NCBI GenBank assembly: GCA_030673845.1
Contig: JAUTCQ010000011.1
Coordinates: forward strand, 1 to 64,000
Reading direction: 5' to 3'
From: Verrucomicrobiota bacterium JB022
GTDB lineage: Bacteria; Verrucomicrobiota; Verrucomicrobiia; Opitutales; Oceanipulchritudinaceae
DNA length: 64,000 bases
Shown one piece after another: positions 25,809-34,093 of this stretch. The number at the start of each line of letters is the position of its first letter. Positions within the stretch are counted from its first letter, which is position 1. Both the position numbers and the translations under genes were made by a program. The notes beneath the pieces were generated by a model, which saw nothing but the letters and a program-made list of their open reading frames with translations, was not told the DNA's origin and ran no database searches.

Positions 25809-26579
25809 ATGCCGGCCTACACGATCCCCAACCTCAGCAACGCTTGCACGGTGCTGCGCTTCCTCGCGCAACGGCCCCAAGGTGCCACGCTGGCCGGGAT
25901 TGTGGCTGGGCTGGAACTGCCGCGCACCACGGCACTGCGCATCGTGACTACGCTGGAGCACGAGGGCTTTGTGCGCCGCGACGACCGGCACTACTTCGTC
26001 GGCCCCGCCCTCATCCCATTGGGAGTCGCCGCCCAGGCCAAGGTGGAGCTGCGGTCCATCGCCCTGCCCTTCATGCAGCAAGCGGTCGAGGCCACCGGCG
26101 AAACGTGCCACCTCGCGGTGCCGTTCGAAGACAAGTCGATGATCGTGGAAGCGGTCCAGAGCCCCCACCCGCTCACCGCCAGCAGCCGCACGGGCTCCCT
26201 GGTCGACCTCGTCTGCTCCGCCTCGGGCAAGGTCTTCCTCGCCTATCTGCACGAGCATGACTTCGCCCAACTGGTGCCGGTGGAAAAGCTGGTCGCCCGC
26301 ACTCCGAATTCGATCCTCACCCACCAGCGCCTTGCACAGGAGCTGACCGCCACGCGCACGCGCGCCTACGCGCTGGACGAAGAGGAATACTTTACCGGCG
26401 TGCGCTGTGTGGCCGTGCCCATCTGGTCGAGCCGGGGCGTGGAAGGCGCGCTGGGCCTTACCGCCTCCGCCCACCGGCTCACGCCCGAGCGTGTGCCGAC
26501 GGTAGCCGCCAGCTTGCAGAAAATCGCCAGTCGTATCTCCGAGCGCATTGGAGGGCCTGCCGTCCACACAGCCCGCTGA
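25809..26579 (+). CDS. IclR-family transcriptional regulator (KdgR-like by context)
   Basis: A 256-residue regulator with an N-terminal winged helix (NACTVLRFLAQRPQGATLAG, then LPRTTALRIVTTLEHEGFV, residues 8-55) and an IclR effector domain (residues 75-245) with the family-typical SGKVFLAYL near residue 138 and AVPIWSSRGVEGALGLT. The start at 25809 is chosen because the HTH then begins near residue 8. It follows kduD after a terminator that leaves no room for a promoter, so expression is likely by readthrough or from a promoter within kduD. By context it probably controls TRAP and kduID genes in response to 2-keto-3-deoxygluconate. Confidence 0.9.
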   Translation: MPAYTIPNLSNACTVLRFLAQRPQGATLAGIVAGLELPRTTALRIVTTLEHEGFVRRDDRHYFVGPALIPLGVAAQAKVELRSIALPFMQQAVEATGETCHLAVPFEDKSMIVEAVQSPHPLTASSRTGSLVDLVCSASGKVFLAYLHEHDFAQLVPVEKLVARTPNSILTHQRLAQELTATRTRAYALDEEEYFTGVRCVAVPIWSSRGVEGALGLTASAHRLTPERVPTVAASLQKIASRISERIGGPAVHTAR

Positions 26580-26581
26580 GA

Positions 26582-26611
26582 ACAAAAAAGGCCGTCCACG
26601 AAGGGACGGCC
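26582..26611 (-). terminator. Rho-independent terminator of the chemotaxis receptor gene
   Basis: Read on the minus strand, GGCCGTCC pairs with GGACGGCC across a six-base loop, followed by TTTTTT. It begins about 28 bases after the stop of the methyl-accepting protein gene. The plus-strand iclR also ends here but lacks a T tract on its side. Confidence 0.88.
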
Positions 26612-26638
26612 CATGAGCAGGGGGTAGTGAAATAAAGC

Positions 26639-28768
26639 TTAATGCTGCGAGATCTTCACCTCGGAGCCATTGCGCGAACGGTGGCCGTTCAGGCTTTCGG
26701 GCTTGGATTGGCGCGGCGTTTCGGTGGCAATGTAGACTTCCTCTTCCAGAGAACGGTGGCTGCCCCGTTGTGAGAAGAACGCCTCTTCGGCCTGACGGTA
26801 GTTGCTGGAGCGAGCCGGAGCTTCCATCTGGCGCTCTTCCTCCTCTTCCTGCGACTCGTCGTAACGGCCTCGGTGGAGGAAGGAAAGCGGGGCTGCCGCC
26901 TTTTCCGGCTTGTTCCAGGAGCCGTAGCTGGCCTTCTGGCTTTTCTGGCGCTGGATCTCCTTGTCGGATTCGATCATGGCCCAGAGCTGGCTGATGGCCT
27001 CGCGAAGGTCTTCGGACTGGGCGCTGAGCTCTTCGGCCGCGCTGGCCGATTCGGTGGCGCTCGCGGCATTGCTCTGCGTCACCTTGTCCATCTGGGTAAC
27101 GCCGGCGGTGACCTGCGTTACGCCCTGGCTTTGCTCTTCGGAGGCAATGCTGATGGCTTCCACGAGTTGGTCGACCTCGCGGGCCTTCACCACGATATCC
27201 TTGAGGCTGTCCATGACGGCCTGCGACAGCACGACGCCCTGGCGGCTGCGCGACTTGGCCTCGTCGATGCGCAGCGCCGATTCGCGGGCGGCTTCGGCGC
27301 TACGCTTCGCAAGGCTGCGCACCTCTTCGGCCACAATGGCAAACCCGGCCCCGGCTTCTCCCGCCCGGGCGGCCTCCACGGCGGCGTTGAGCGCCAGCAT
27401 GTTGGTCTGGAAAGCGATTTCGTCGATCGTCTTCACGATGTTGGCCACTTCGTTGGACGACAGCTCGATGGCCTGCATGGCCTGGCTCATCTCGGTCATC
27501 TTGGCCGCGCCGTTTTCGGCAGCGGAGCGGGCGGCGTTGGCGGTGGCGTTGGCAGAACGGGCATGCTCGGCGTTGCGAGCGGTGGTAGCGGAGATTTCTT
27601 CGAGCGTGGCGCTCGTCTCTTCCAGCGTCTCGGCCTGCTCGCTTGCGCCCTCGGCCAGCACTTGGCTGGTGGTCGAGACTTGCGTGGCGGCGGAGGCCAC
27701 CTGCTCTGCACCATTAAAGACAAAGTCGGTAATCTCCTTGAGGCGCTTGTAGATGCGCGAGCTACTGAACCAGCACCATGCGGCACTGAAGACCACTGCC
27801 AGCGCCACGACGCTCAAGAGCTGTTTGGCGGAAGTCTGCAACAGTTCCTGCTCGGAGGCCGAGGCCGTTTGCGTTTCCAGGACCGAATCGTCGAACAAGG
27901 CAGCCAGGGCGCTCTGGGCAGCGGTGTTACGCTCGGTGCGCTGGCGCTGCAATTCCCGCAGGTTGGCGGATACCGACTGCAGCTCGACGAGGCCAGCCTT
28001 GTAGGCGGTCACCGCATCGCGGATCTTCTGCTGCTGGGCCTGTGCATCAGCACTACCCTGCGCCAAGACGGAGGCGGCTTCGATGCTGCGGACGATCTGC
28101 GAGGAGATCGAGTCGAGGGTTTCAGCCGCGATGTCTTCGTTGCGAGACTGGCTGCGAAAGTTCTCCGCGCGCAGCTGATTCATGTACCGCCCAATGCGCT
28201 GCACCTGGATCAGCTCCTGCAGATAACGCTCGCGTTCAAGGTCTCCCGCCTCTGCGGCATCGGCCAAGGCTTGCAGACGAGCGACATACGCCGTGATCGT
28301 CTCGGTGGCCGTCACCGCCTGCGCGTCGAGTTCGCTACGGATCAAATTGGCCTGGGCCACGGTGGTGGCCGTCGACTCGAAGAGGCTCCAGTAATCGCGG
28401 TAAGCCTTCTCCGCAGAATCAAATCGTGCCTGCGTTGCTTCCGCCGTATTATCAAACCGATCGGCTGCCTCCTCCCACTGGGCCTGCAGCTGCGTATTCT
28501 GCTGGCGGGCTTGCTCCAGATACCGCGCATCGCCCGTCAACCCAAACGATCGTGTAGAAAGGTTGATTCCAGAGGTCGTATTGAGAATGGCAGAGACGTC
28601 GTTGGCACGCGGAATGACGACGCTGCCGAGGTGATGCGAGGTGTTGGTAGCCTGGTCCATCCGCCAAAAGGCAAATGAGCCGAGTGCGGCGATCAGCACG
28701 GTCAATGTGCTCATGCCAAGGACAATCTGACGCCGGATCTTGAAGTTACGTTTGTTTTTGCGGTGCAT
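26639..28768 (-). CDS. Methyl-accepting chemotaxis protein
   Basis: A 709-residue inner-membrane receptor. The first transmembrane segment lies at residues 15-35, a helical periplasmic sensor domain at about 40-310, the second transmembrane segment near 315-335, and a long cytoplasmic coiled-coil follows. The signalling tip is unmistakable: [20 protein letters not shown] followed by [17 protein letters not shown]. The last 110 residues form a Glu/Gln/Arg-rich, probably disordered tail, with no C-terminal CheR-tether pentapeptide of the NWETF type. The gene is flanked by its own terminator and an upstream pyrimidine leader (CTCCCTCCCCCCTCCCGTC), so it is monocistronic. The ligand is unknown. 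Confidence 0.94.
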   Translation of the reverse strand: MHRKNKRNFKIRRQIVLGMSTLTVLIAALGSFAFWRMDQATNTSHHLGSVVIPRANDVSAILNTTSGINLSTRSFGLTGDARYLEQARQQNTQLQAQWEEAADRFDNTAEATQARFDSAEKAYRDYWSLFESTATTVAQANLIRSELDAQAVTATETITAYVARLQALADAAEAGDLERERYLQELIQVQRIGRYMNQLRAENFRSQSRNEDIAAETLDSISSQIVRSIEAASVLAQGSADAQAQQQKIRDAVTAYKAGLVELQSVSANLRELQRQRTERNTAAQSALAALFDDSVLETQTASASEQELLQTSAKQLLSVVALAVVFSAAWCWFSSSRIYKRLKEITDFVFNGAEQVASAATQVSTTSQVLAEGASEQAETLEETSATLEEISATTARNAEHARSANATANAARSAAENGAAKMTEMSQAMQAIELSSNEVANIVKTIDEIAFQTNMLALNAAVEAARAGEAGAGFAIVAEEVRSLAKRSAEAARESALRIDEAKSRSRQGVVLSQAVMDSLKDIVVKAREVDQLVEAISIASEEQSQGVTQVTAGVTQMDKVTQSNAASATESASAAEELSAQSEDLREAISQLWAMIESDKEIQRQKSQKASYGSWNKPEKAAAPLSFLHRGRYDESQEEEEERQMEAPARSSNYRQAEEAFFSQRGSHRSLEEEVYIATETPRQSKPESLNGHRSRNGSEVKISQH

Positions 28769-28908
28769 GACGGGAGGGGGGAGGGAGACTTGGTAGTTAC
28801 CTCGCTTATCGCCCCATCAACACGATGATTAAGGTTTTTCACCCGATTTCGCCGTGGTTTGTACCCTTTTTAAATACCGCTTGAATGTCTACCAAAATGT
28901 ACGTCAGG

Positions 28909-28928
28909 AAAATTGCGTAAGATTACGC
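28909..28928 (-). terminator. Probable weak terminator of the beta-1,2-glucan operon
   Basis: On the minus strand, GCGTA-ATCT-TACGC is followed by AATTTT, 18 bases after the stop of the GPH symporter gene, the last gene of the long minus-strand run. Confidence 0.45.
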
Positions 28929-28946
28929 TCTCGTCCGTAAGTGTTT

Positions 28947-30341
28947 TCACGTACGAGCTTTTTGCTGCTCCAGCTCGGCCTTGATCTGGTAGACGCGCTC
29001 CTCCGTCAACGGATAGCCGCGCAGGAGGAAAATCGCGAGGCCGCACAGCACCGCCGGCAGGCCGATCTCCCAGAAACGCATCCAGAAGAGCGTGTCGGCC
29101 GACTGCGTCACCACCTTGTCGTCAAAACCGGTCGATTGCAGCAGGATGCCCGACACGAGGAAACCGGCCGAGACCGCCACCTTGAGCCACCAGCTGTAGA
29201 CGGCGGCATAGGTGCCCTCGCGCCGCACGCCATGCTTCAGTTGGTCGAGGTTGGCCACGTCGGCCACCATCGAGACGGCCATCGTGTAGAGCGCGAGCAT
29301 CCCGGCGGAGATAAAGACGGTGGGGATCAGCGTCAGCCACGGCAGCGCGGGGTTGTAGCACACGATCTTGAGCAGGCTGCCGCCGAGCATGAAGCCGACG
29401 AAGAGCTGTACCGTGCGCGCCTTCCCCACCTTTTCGCTGGTCCACGTCATGGGCAAGACGGCGAGGAGGCAGGTGATGGCCCAGACGCTGCCGTTGTAGG
29501 CCAGCATCTCCGACGCCGCCACGCGGTCGCCGCCGTAGACGAAGAAGATCACGATGTAGTTCGTGAAGTTGTTCACGAAGTTGAAGCCGCAGGTGATGAG
29601 GAACACGATGCCCACCACGCGCAGGAAAACGCCGTCGCGGGCCGTGGTAGCGAGGCTCGACCAGAACTTTACCCTCTCCTGCGTCGCGATCTCGACCTGA
29701 CGGCGCTCGCGGCAGAGCAGGCCCGGCAACAGGGCTGTGATCAGGACCACCACCCCCACCCCGACGGCAATCGTCCGCATGCCCTCTACCTCGTTGTCGA
29801 AGACTTCGTTGTTCGCCAGCCAGTACATCCAGGGGGTGACGATGGCGAAGATGTTGCCGAGGAAGCTGCCGATGGCGAAGAGCCGGGTCTTCTCGTGATA
29901 ATCGAGACTCATCTCGTAGCCCAGCGCGGTCAGGGGCACGGAGAAGACCGTCGTCGCGGTATAAAAGAGCAGGCTGACGCCGAGGATGTAGGCCAGCAGC
30001 GCCCACTCCGGCCAGGCTTCCGGAGCCCACCAGAGCAAGACGTAGGTGACCGCGCTGGCGATGCCGCCCGCGATGATGTAGGGCCGGCGACGCCCCCAGC
30101 GCGAACGCGTATTGTCGGAAAAATAGCCCGTGAGCGGGTCCGAAACCGCATCCCAAAGGCGGGGAATCATTTGCACCACCCCCAGCCACACCACGCTGAC
30201 CCCCAGCCCGAGGTTGAAGATCAGGTTGGTGAGCTGCGCGACCGAGTTGATGAAGGCGATGGGGATGGCCATGCCGAGGCCAAACGCGACCTTTTCGATC
30301 AGCGGGATACGGTCTCGGGCAGCAGTGGCGTGGTGGGCCAT
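28947..30341 (-). CDS. GPH-family sugar:cation symporter
   Basis: An inner-membrane transporter of 464 residues with 12 predicted helices, of the glycoside-pentoside-hexuronide:cation symporter branch of the MFS superfamily. Visible: LIEKVAFGLGMAIPIAF at the N-terminus and the conserved DAVSDPLTGYFSDNTRSRWG-type loop near residue 65, followed by RRRPYI. It begins 12 bases after the GH144 stop and is the last gene of the locus, so it probably brings beta-1,2-linked gluco-oligosaccharides into the cytoplasm for phosphorolysis. The substrate assignment is by context only. Confidence 0.91.
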   Translation of the reverse strand: MAHHATAARDRIPLIEKVAFGLGMAIPIAFINSVAQLTNLIFNLGLGVSVVWLGVVQMIPRLWDAVSDPLTGYFSDNTRSRWGRRRPYIIAGGIASAVTYVLLWWAPEAWPEWALLAYILGVSLLFYTATTVFSVPLTALGYEMSLDYHEKTRLFAIGSFLGNIFAIVTPWMYWLANNEVFDNEVEGMRTIAVGVGVVVLITALLPGLLCRERRQVEIATQERVKFWSSLATTARDGVFLRVVGIVFLITCGFNFVNNFTNYIVIFFVYGGDRVAASEMLAYNGSVWAITCLLAVLPMTWTSEKVGKARTVQLFVGFMLGGSLLKIVCYNPALPWLTLIPTVFISAGMLALYTMAVSMVADVANLDQLKHGVRREGTYAAVYSWWLKVAVSAGFLVSGILLQSTGFDDKVVTQSADTLFWMRFWEIGLPAVLCGLAIFLLRGYPLTEERVYQIKAELEQQKART

Positions 30342-30353
30342 GGCAGTATAGGA

Positions 30354-31796
30354 TCAGTCGACCGCTACCGGTTGGGGCTTCAGCTCGGTCAGCCAGCCGC
30401 CGCTGAAGCCCGCCCTTTGCAGGCCACGGACGATGTGGGGGTTGCGGCGCATGACTTCCCAGACGAAGCCGCTGCGGTAGTTTTCGATCATCAGGACGAT
30501 GGGCCCCTGGTCGATGCCGAGGTGGTCTTTGCCGAACCAGCCGAGCCCTTCCACGATGTGGCCGTTCTGCAGCTCGCGGTCGGCAAAGTCGAAGGAGGGG
30601 TTGAAGGCGTCGACGAAGCCGTGCTCGGTGTAGACGTGCTCGCCGTAGCGCTGTTGCATCTCCTGCAGCGCCGGGATCACGATCTCCGGGGCGAAGGCGA
30701 TGGAGCCGGCGGCAGCGGTGGGCGCAATCGTGCCATCGTCGGTCGTGTAATCGGCCCCCGCCCCGCGTGCGCGGTAGGTAAAGAACATGCGCATGCGGCC
30801 CTTGTACTCCAGCAGCACGTCGGCCGGGCCGTCGCAGGCCGTAAGCCCCCAGATGTTGGGCCCGTAGTCGCGCCAGCCGAGCGGGTTCTGGATGGCATAG
30901 TTGCGCTGCGCATGGGCGGCGCGGCGCGAATTCTCGAAGTAGTCGATCCCGCGCGAGCGCATGTAGGTGTCCTGGATGCCGCGCATGTCGATCCACGACT
31001 GCGTGTACTGGTGGCCGAACATCGGGGCGAAGGCCACATGCTCCACCTGATTGAAATCTGCCCAGTGGTAAGACCAGACAAAGCGCTCCCACGAATCTTC
31101 CGGGATGGGGTGTGTCGGCGAGGCGAGGGCCAGCAGGTAGAGGAACATGGCCTCGTTGTAGCCCTCGTAATCCGCGGGGATAAAGCCCGTCTCGGGCATC
31201 CAGCCCATGCACATGAGCGAGGGGCGCACGAGCGCCCAGTCCCACTCCACACGGCGGTAGAGCGTCTCCGCCAGCTGCCGGATCTCCACCTCGGCCTGCT
31301 CCGGCCCGTCGAAGTAGCTCTGGCAAAAGAGCGCGCCGAGGATAAACAAGGCCGTGTCGATGGTCGACAGCTCGACTTCGAGGTAGCGCTCGCCGTTCTC
31401 CATGTCGAGGAAGTGATAGTAAAAGCCCTTGTGGCCGGTATTGCCACGCGGCTCCGGCCCCTGGGGGGCCTGGTCGAAGAAGCGGAGCGTCGCCAGCACG
31501 CGCTCGAGCCCCTCTTCCCGCGTGATGAAGCCGCGCTCGATCCCGATCGGGATCGTGGTCAACCCGAAGCCGACCGCCGCGATACTTGAAAACGATTCGG
31601 TGGGCGCGCGGTCGGGCACGAGCCCGCTTTCCGGGTGGGTATTCTCCCAAAACCAGTTGAAGGTGCGCTCCTGAACATCGTCGAGGAACTCCTGATGCTC
31701 CTGGTAGAGCACGGGCGGGGCGGCGTGCATCTCAGTGGAAACGAAAGCCGGGATGGGAAGAACGGCAAGACAGGCAAGGCGGATCTTTTTCAGCAT
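30354..31796 (-). CDS. Secreted glucoamylase-family (PF10091) protein, probable GH144 endo-beta-1,2-glucanase
   Basis: A 480-residue secreted protein (signal peptide to about residue 25). The catalytic (alpha/alpha)6-barrel type domain is of the Glycoamylase family that contains GH144 endo-beta-1,2-glucanases: RTFNWFWENTHPESGLVPDR near residue 45, GFGLTTIPIGIERGFITREE, GHKGFYYHFLDMENGER, GWNE-like GYNEAMFLYLLALASPTHP near residue 215, and the late HIVEGLGWFGKDHLGIDQGP. It sits between a secreted GH3 and a GPH symporter and near an apparent 1,2-beta-oligoglucan phosphorylase, which strongly favours beta-1,2-glucan rather than starch as substrate. Old database names such as glucoamylase should be treated with care. 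Confidence 0.88.
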   Translation of the reverse strand: MLKKIRLACLAVLPIPAFVSTEMHAAPPVLYQEHQEFLDDVQERTFNWFWENTHPESGLVPDRAPTESFSSIAAVGFGLTTIPIGIERGFITREEGLERVLATLRFFDQAPQGPEPRGNTGHKGFYYHFLDMENGERYLEVELSTIDTALFILGALFCQSYFDGPEQAEVEIRQLAETLYRRVEWDWALVRPSLMCMGWMPETGFIPADYEGYNEAMFLYLLALASPTHPIPEDSWERFVWSYHWADFNQVEHVAFAPMFGHQYTQSWIDMRGIQDTYMRSRGIDYFENSRRAAHAQRNYAIQNPLGWRDYGPNIWGLTACDGPADVLLEYKGRMRMFFTYRARGAGADYTTDDGTIAPTAAAGSIAFAPEIVIPALQEMQQRYGEHVYTEHGFVDAFNPSFDFADRELQNGHIVEGLGWFGKDHLGIDQGPIVLMIENYRSGFVWEVMRRNPHIVRGLQRAGFSGGWLTELKPQPVAVD

Positions 31797-31816
31797 GGGC
31801 GTAAGGCGTAATGGGT

Positions 31817-34093
31817 CTAGGGTTGGGTGGAAGCGGTCGTCGCGGGCTCCACGGAGAAGCTGCGATTCAGCTCCGCCGCCGAGCTACCGCCGACATAGAC
31901 TTTGAATTGGCCGGGCTCCACGCGCCACTCCAGCTGCGGGCTGAGGCAGGCGAGGTCTTCCGGCTGGAGGGTAAAGCTGATGCGCTTGGTCTCACCAGGC
32001 TCGAGGGGCACGCGCTCGAAACGGCGCAGCTCACGCACCGGGCGGGCGGTCGTGCCCACGACATCCTGGATGTAGAGCTGCACGACTTCGACGCCCGCGC
32101 GGTCGCCCGTATTGCGCACGTCGAACTCGACCGTGATCGGCTGCTCGGGCGTGATCTTTTCGCTGCTCACGCTCAGGTGGTCGTAGTCGAATTCAGTATA
32201 GCTGAGGCCGTGGCCAAATACGTAGAGGGGCGTCCACGGGGCGTCGATATACTTGGAAGTATACATGTCCGTCGCATCGGCGGGGCGCCCCGTCTGGCGG
32301 TGGTTGTAATAGATCGGCACCTGGCCCACCGTGCGGGGGAACGTGATCGGCAGCTTGCCGCTGGGGTTGACGTCGCCAAAGAGCACGTCGGCCACGGCAT
32401 TGCCTGTTTCGACCCCGAGGAACCAGCTTTCGACGATGGCCGGGATGTTTTCGTCGAGCCAGCCGATGCTCAGCGGGCGGCCGTTCATGAGCACGACCAC
32501 GACGGGTTTGCCCGTCTCCAGCACCGCTTCGGCCAGCTCGCGTTGGACGCCGGGCAGGTCGAGCGAAGTGCGGCTCTTGGCCTCGGCGCTCATGTCGCGG
32601 TGTTCACCGAGCACGAGCACGACGGCGTCGGCCGCCCGCGCGGCCTCGACCGCGCGCACAAAGCCGCTGGTGTCTTCGGTCGCCACGTCGGCCCCTTTGG
32701 TAAAGTGGATCTCCGTATCGGGCAGCGCGCGGCGGATGCCTTCCAGCACCGTTACGGCGTCTTCGGGGCGACCGGCTGCCGCCCAGTTGCCAATCGCAGA
32801 GTGCGCATCGTCGGCCAACGGCCCGATGACGGCCAGGGAAGCGATGTCCTTGCTCAACGGCAGCACCTTGCGGTCGTTTTTGAGCAGCACGATCGACTTT
32901 TGTGCGACTTCGCGGGCGGCAGCGCGGTGCTCGGGCGTCAGCGTCAGGGCCTTCTGCCGCTCCATGTCGCTGTAGCGGTAGGGGTCTTCAAACAGGCCGA
33001 GCTTCCACTTGGCTTCGAGCACGCGGCGCACGGCAGCGTCGATCACCTGGGTGTCGATCCGGCCATCGTCGATCGCGTGGGGCAAGAGCAGGTAGGCCTT
33101 GCTCAGCATGTCGATATCGACGCCCCCGTGGATGCCTTGCAGGCCCGCGTCGAGCAGCGAAGCCGCCACGCCGTGGTCCATCAGCTCCTGAATGCCGGTG
33201 TAGTCGCTCACCACAAGGCCGTTCCAGCCCCACTCGCCCCGCAGCACGTCGTTGAAGAGGAAGCTGCTGGCGTGGGCGGGGACGCCGCCAATGTCGTTGA
33301 ACGAGGCCATAAAGGTGGCCACCCCCGCGTCGGCCGCTGCCTGGAAGGGCGGGAAGTAGACCTCGCGCAATGCACGCTCGGAGATCTCTACCGTATTGTA
33401 GTCGCGCCCGCCCTCGGCGGCACCGTAGGCGGCAAAGTGCTTGGCGCAGGCCAGCAGGGTGTCGAGCGCAGTCAATTCCGTTCCCTGGAAGCCCCGCACC
33501 CGGGCGGCAGCCATGACCGCACCGAGGTACGGGTCTTCGCCCGAGCCCTCCACAATGCGGCCCCAACGCGGGTCGCGGGCGATGTCGACCATCGGGGCGT
33601 AGGTCCAGTGCACGCCGTGCGCGGTGGCTTCGACGGCAGCGATGCGGGCGGAGAGCTCCGCCGCTTCCGGGTCCCAACTCGAAGCCTCGGCCAGCGGCAC
33701 CGGGAAGATGGTGCGGAAGCCGTGGATCACGTCGTGCGCGAACAGCAGCGGGATGCCCAAGCGCGATTCCTCGACGGCGATGCGCTGCATCTCCCGCGTC
33801 ACATCGCTGCCGTAGACGCTGAGGAACGAACCGATGGCGCCCTTGCGGATCTCGTCGACACCCACTTCGGGCACGGCGGGGCCGGTGTCGTTCCAGGCAC
33901 CGGGGGCTTGGTTGAGTTGACCGACCTTTTCCTCCAGCGTCATTTGCGCGAGGAGGTCGTCGATAAAGGCTCGCATCTCGGCCTCATTGGCCGCGGGCGG
34001 GGTGGAAACGGGAGGCGTCTGGGCTTGCCCCGAAGGGCCCAACCCCAGACTGACGGCAAAGGCCAGGCTCATGCGCAGTATCGTTTGATTCAT
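31817..34093 (-). CDS. Secreted GH3 beta-glucosidase (BglX-like; candidate sophoro-oligosaccharide hydrolase)
   Basis: A 758-residue protein with a signal peptide ending near AQA (residue 25). GH3 hallmarks: LLFAHDVIHGFRTIFPVPLA near residue 115, YAPMVDIARDPRWGRIVEG, LACAKHFAAYGAAEGGRDY, and LVVSDYTGIQEL with Asp297 as the probable nucleophile. A GH3 C-terminal domain and an FnIII-like domain (about residues 655-735) follow. It is of the BglX type, which includes Bacteroides members active on beta-1,2-gluco-oligosaccharides. Its ATG overlaps the stop codon of the GH94 gene by one base (TAATG), so translation is probably coupled. Confidence 0.92.
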   Translation of the reverse strand: MNQTILRMSLAFAVSLGLGPSGQAQTPPVSTPPAANEAEMRAFIDDLLAQMTLEEKVGQLNQAPGAWNDTGPAVPEVGVDEIRKGAIGSFLSVYGSDVTREMQRIAVEESRLGIPLLFAHDVIHGFRTIFPVPLAEASSWDPEAAELSARIAAVEATAHGVHWTYAPMVDIARDPRWGRIVEGSGEDPYLGAVMAAARVRGFQGTELTALDTLLACAKHFAAYGAAEGGRDYNTVEISERALREVYFPPFQAAADAGVATFMASFNDIGGVPAHASSFLFNDVLRGEWGWNGLVVSDYTGIQELMDHGVAASLLDAGLQGIHGGVDIDMLSKAYLLLPHAIDDGRIDTQVIDAAVRRVLEAKWKLGLFEDPYRYSDMERQKALTLTPEHRAAAREVAQKSIVLLKNDRKVLPLSKDIASLAVIGPLADDAHSAIGNWAAAGRPEDAVTVLEGIRRALPDTEIHFTKGADVATEDTSGFVRAVEAARAADAVVLVLGEHRDMSAEAKSRTSLDLPGVQRELAEAVLETGKPVVVVLMNGRPLSIGWLDENIPAIVESWFLGVETGNAVADVLFGDVNPSGKLPITFPRTVGQVPIYYNHRQTGRPADATDMYTSKYIDAPWTPLYVFGHGLSYTEFDYDHLSVSSEKITPEQPITVEFDVRNTGDRAGVEVVQLYIQDVVGTTARPVRELRRFERVPLEPGETKRISFTLQPEDLACLSPQLEWRVEPGQFKVYVGGSSAAELNRSFSVEPATTASTQP

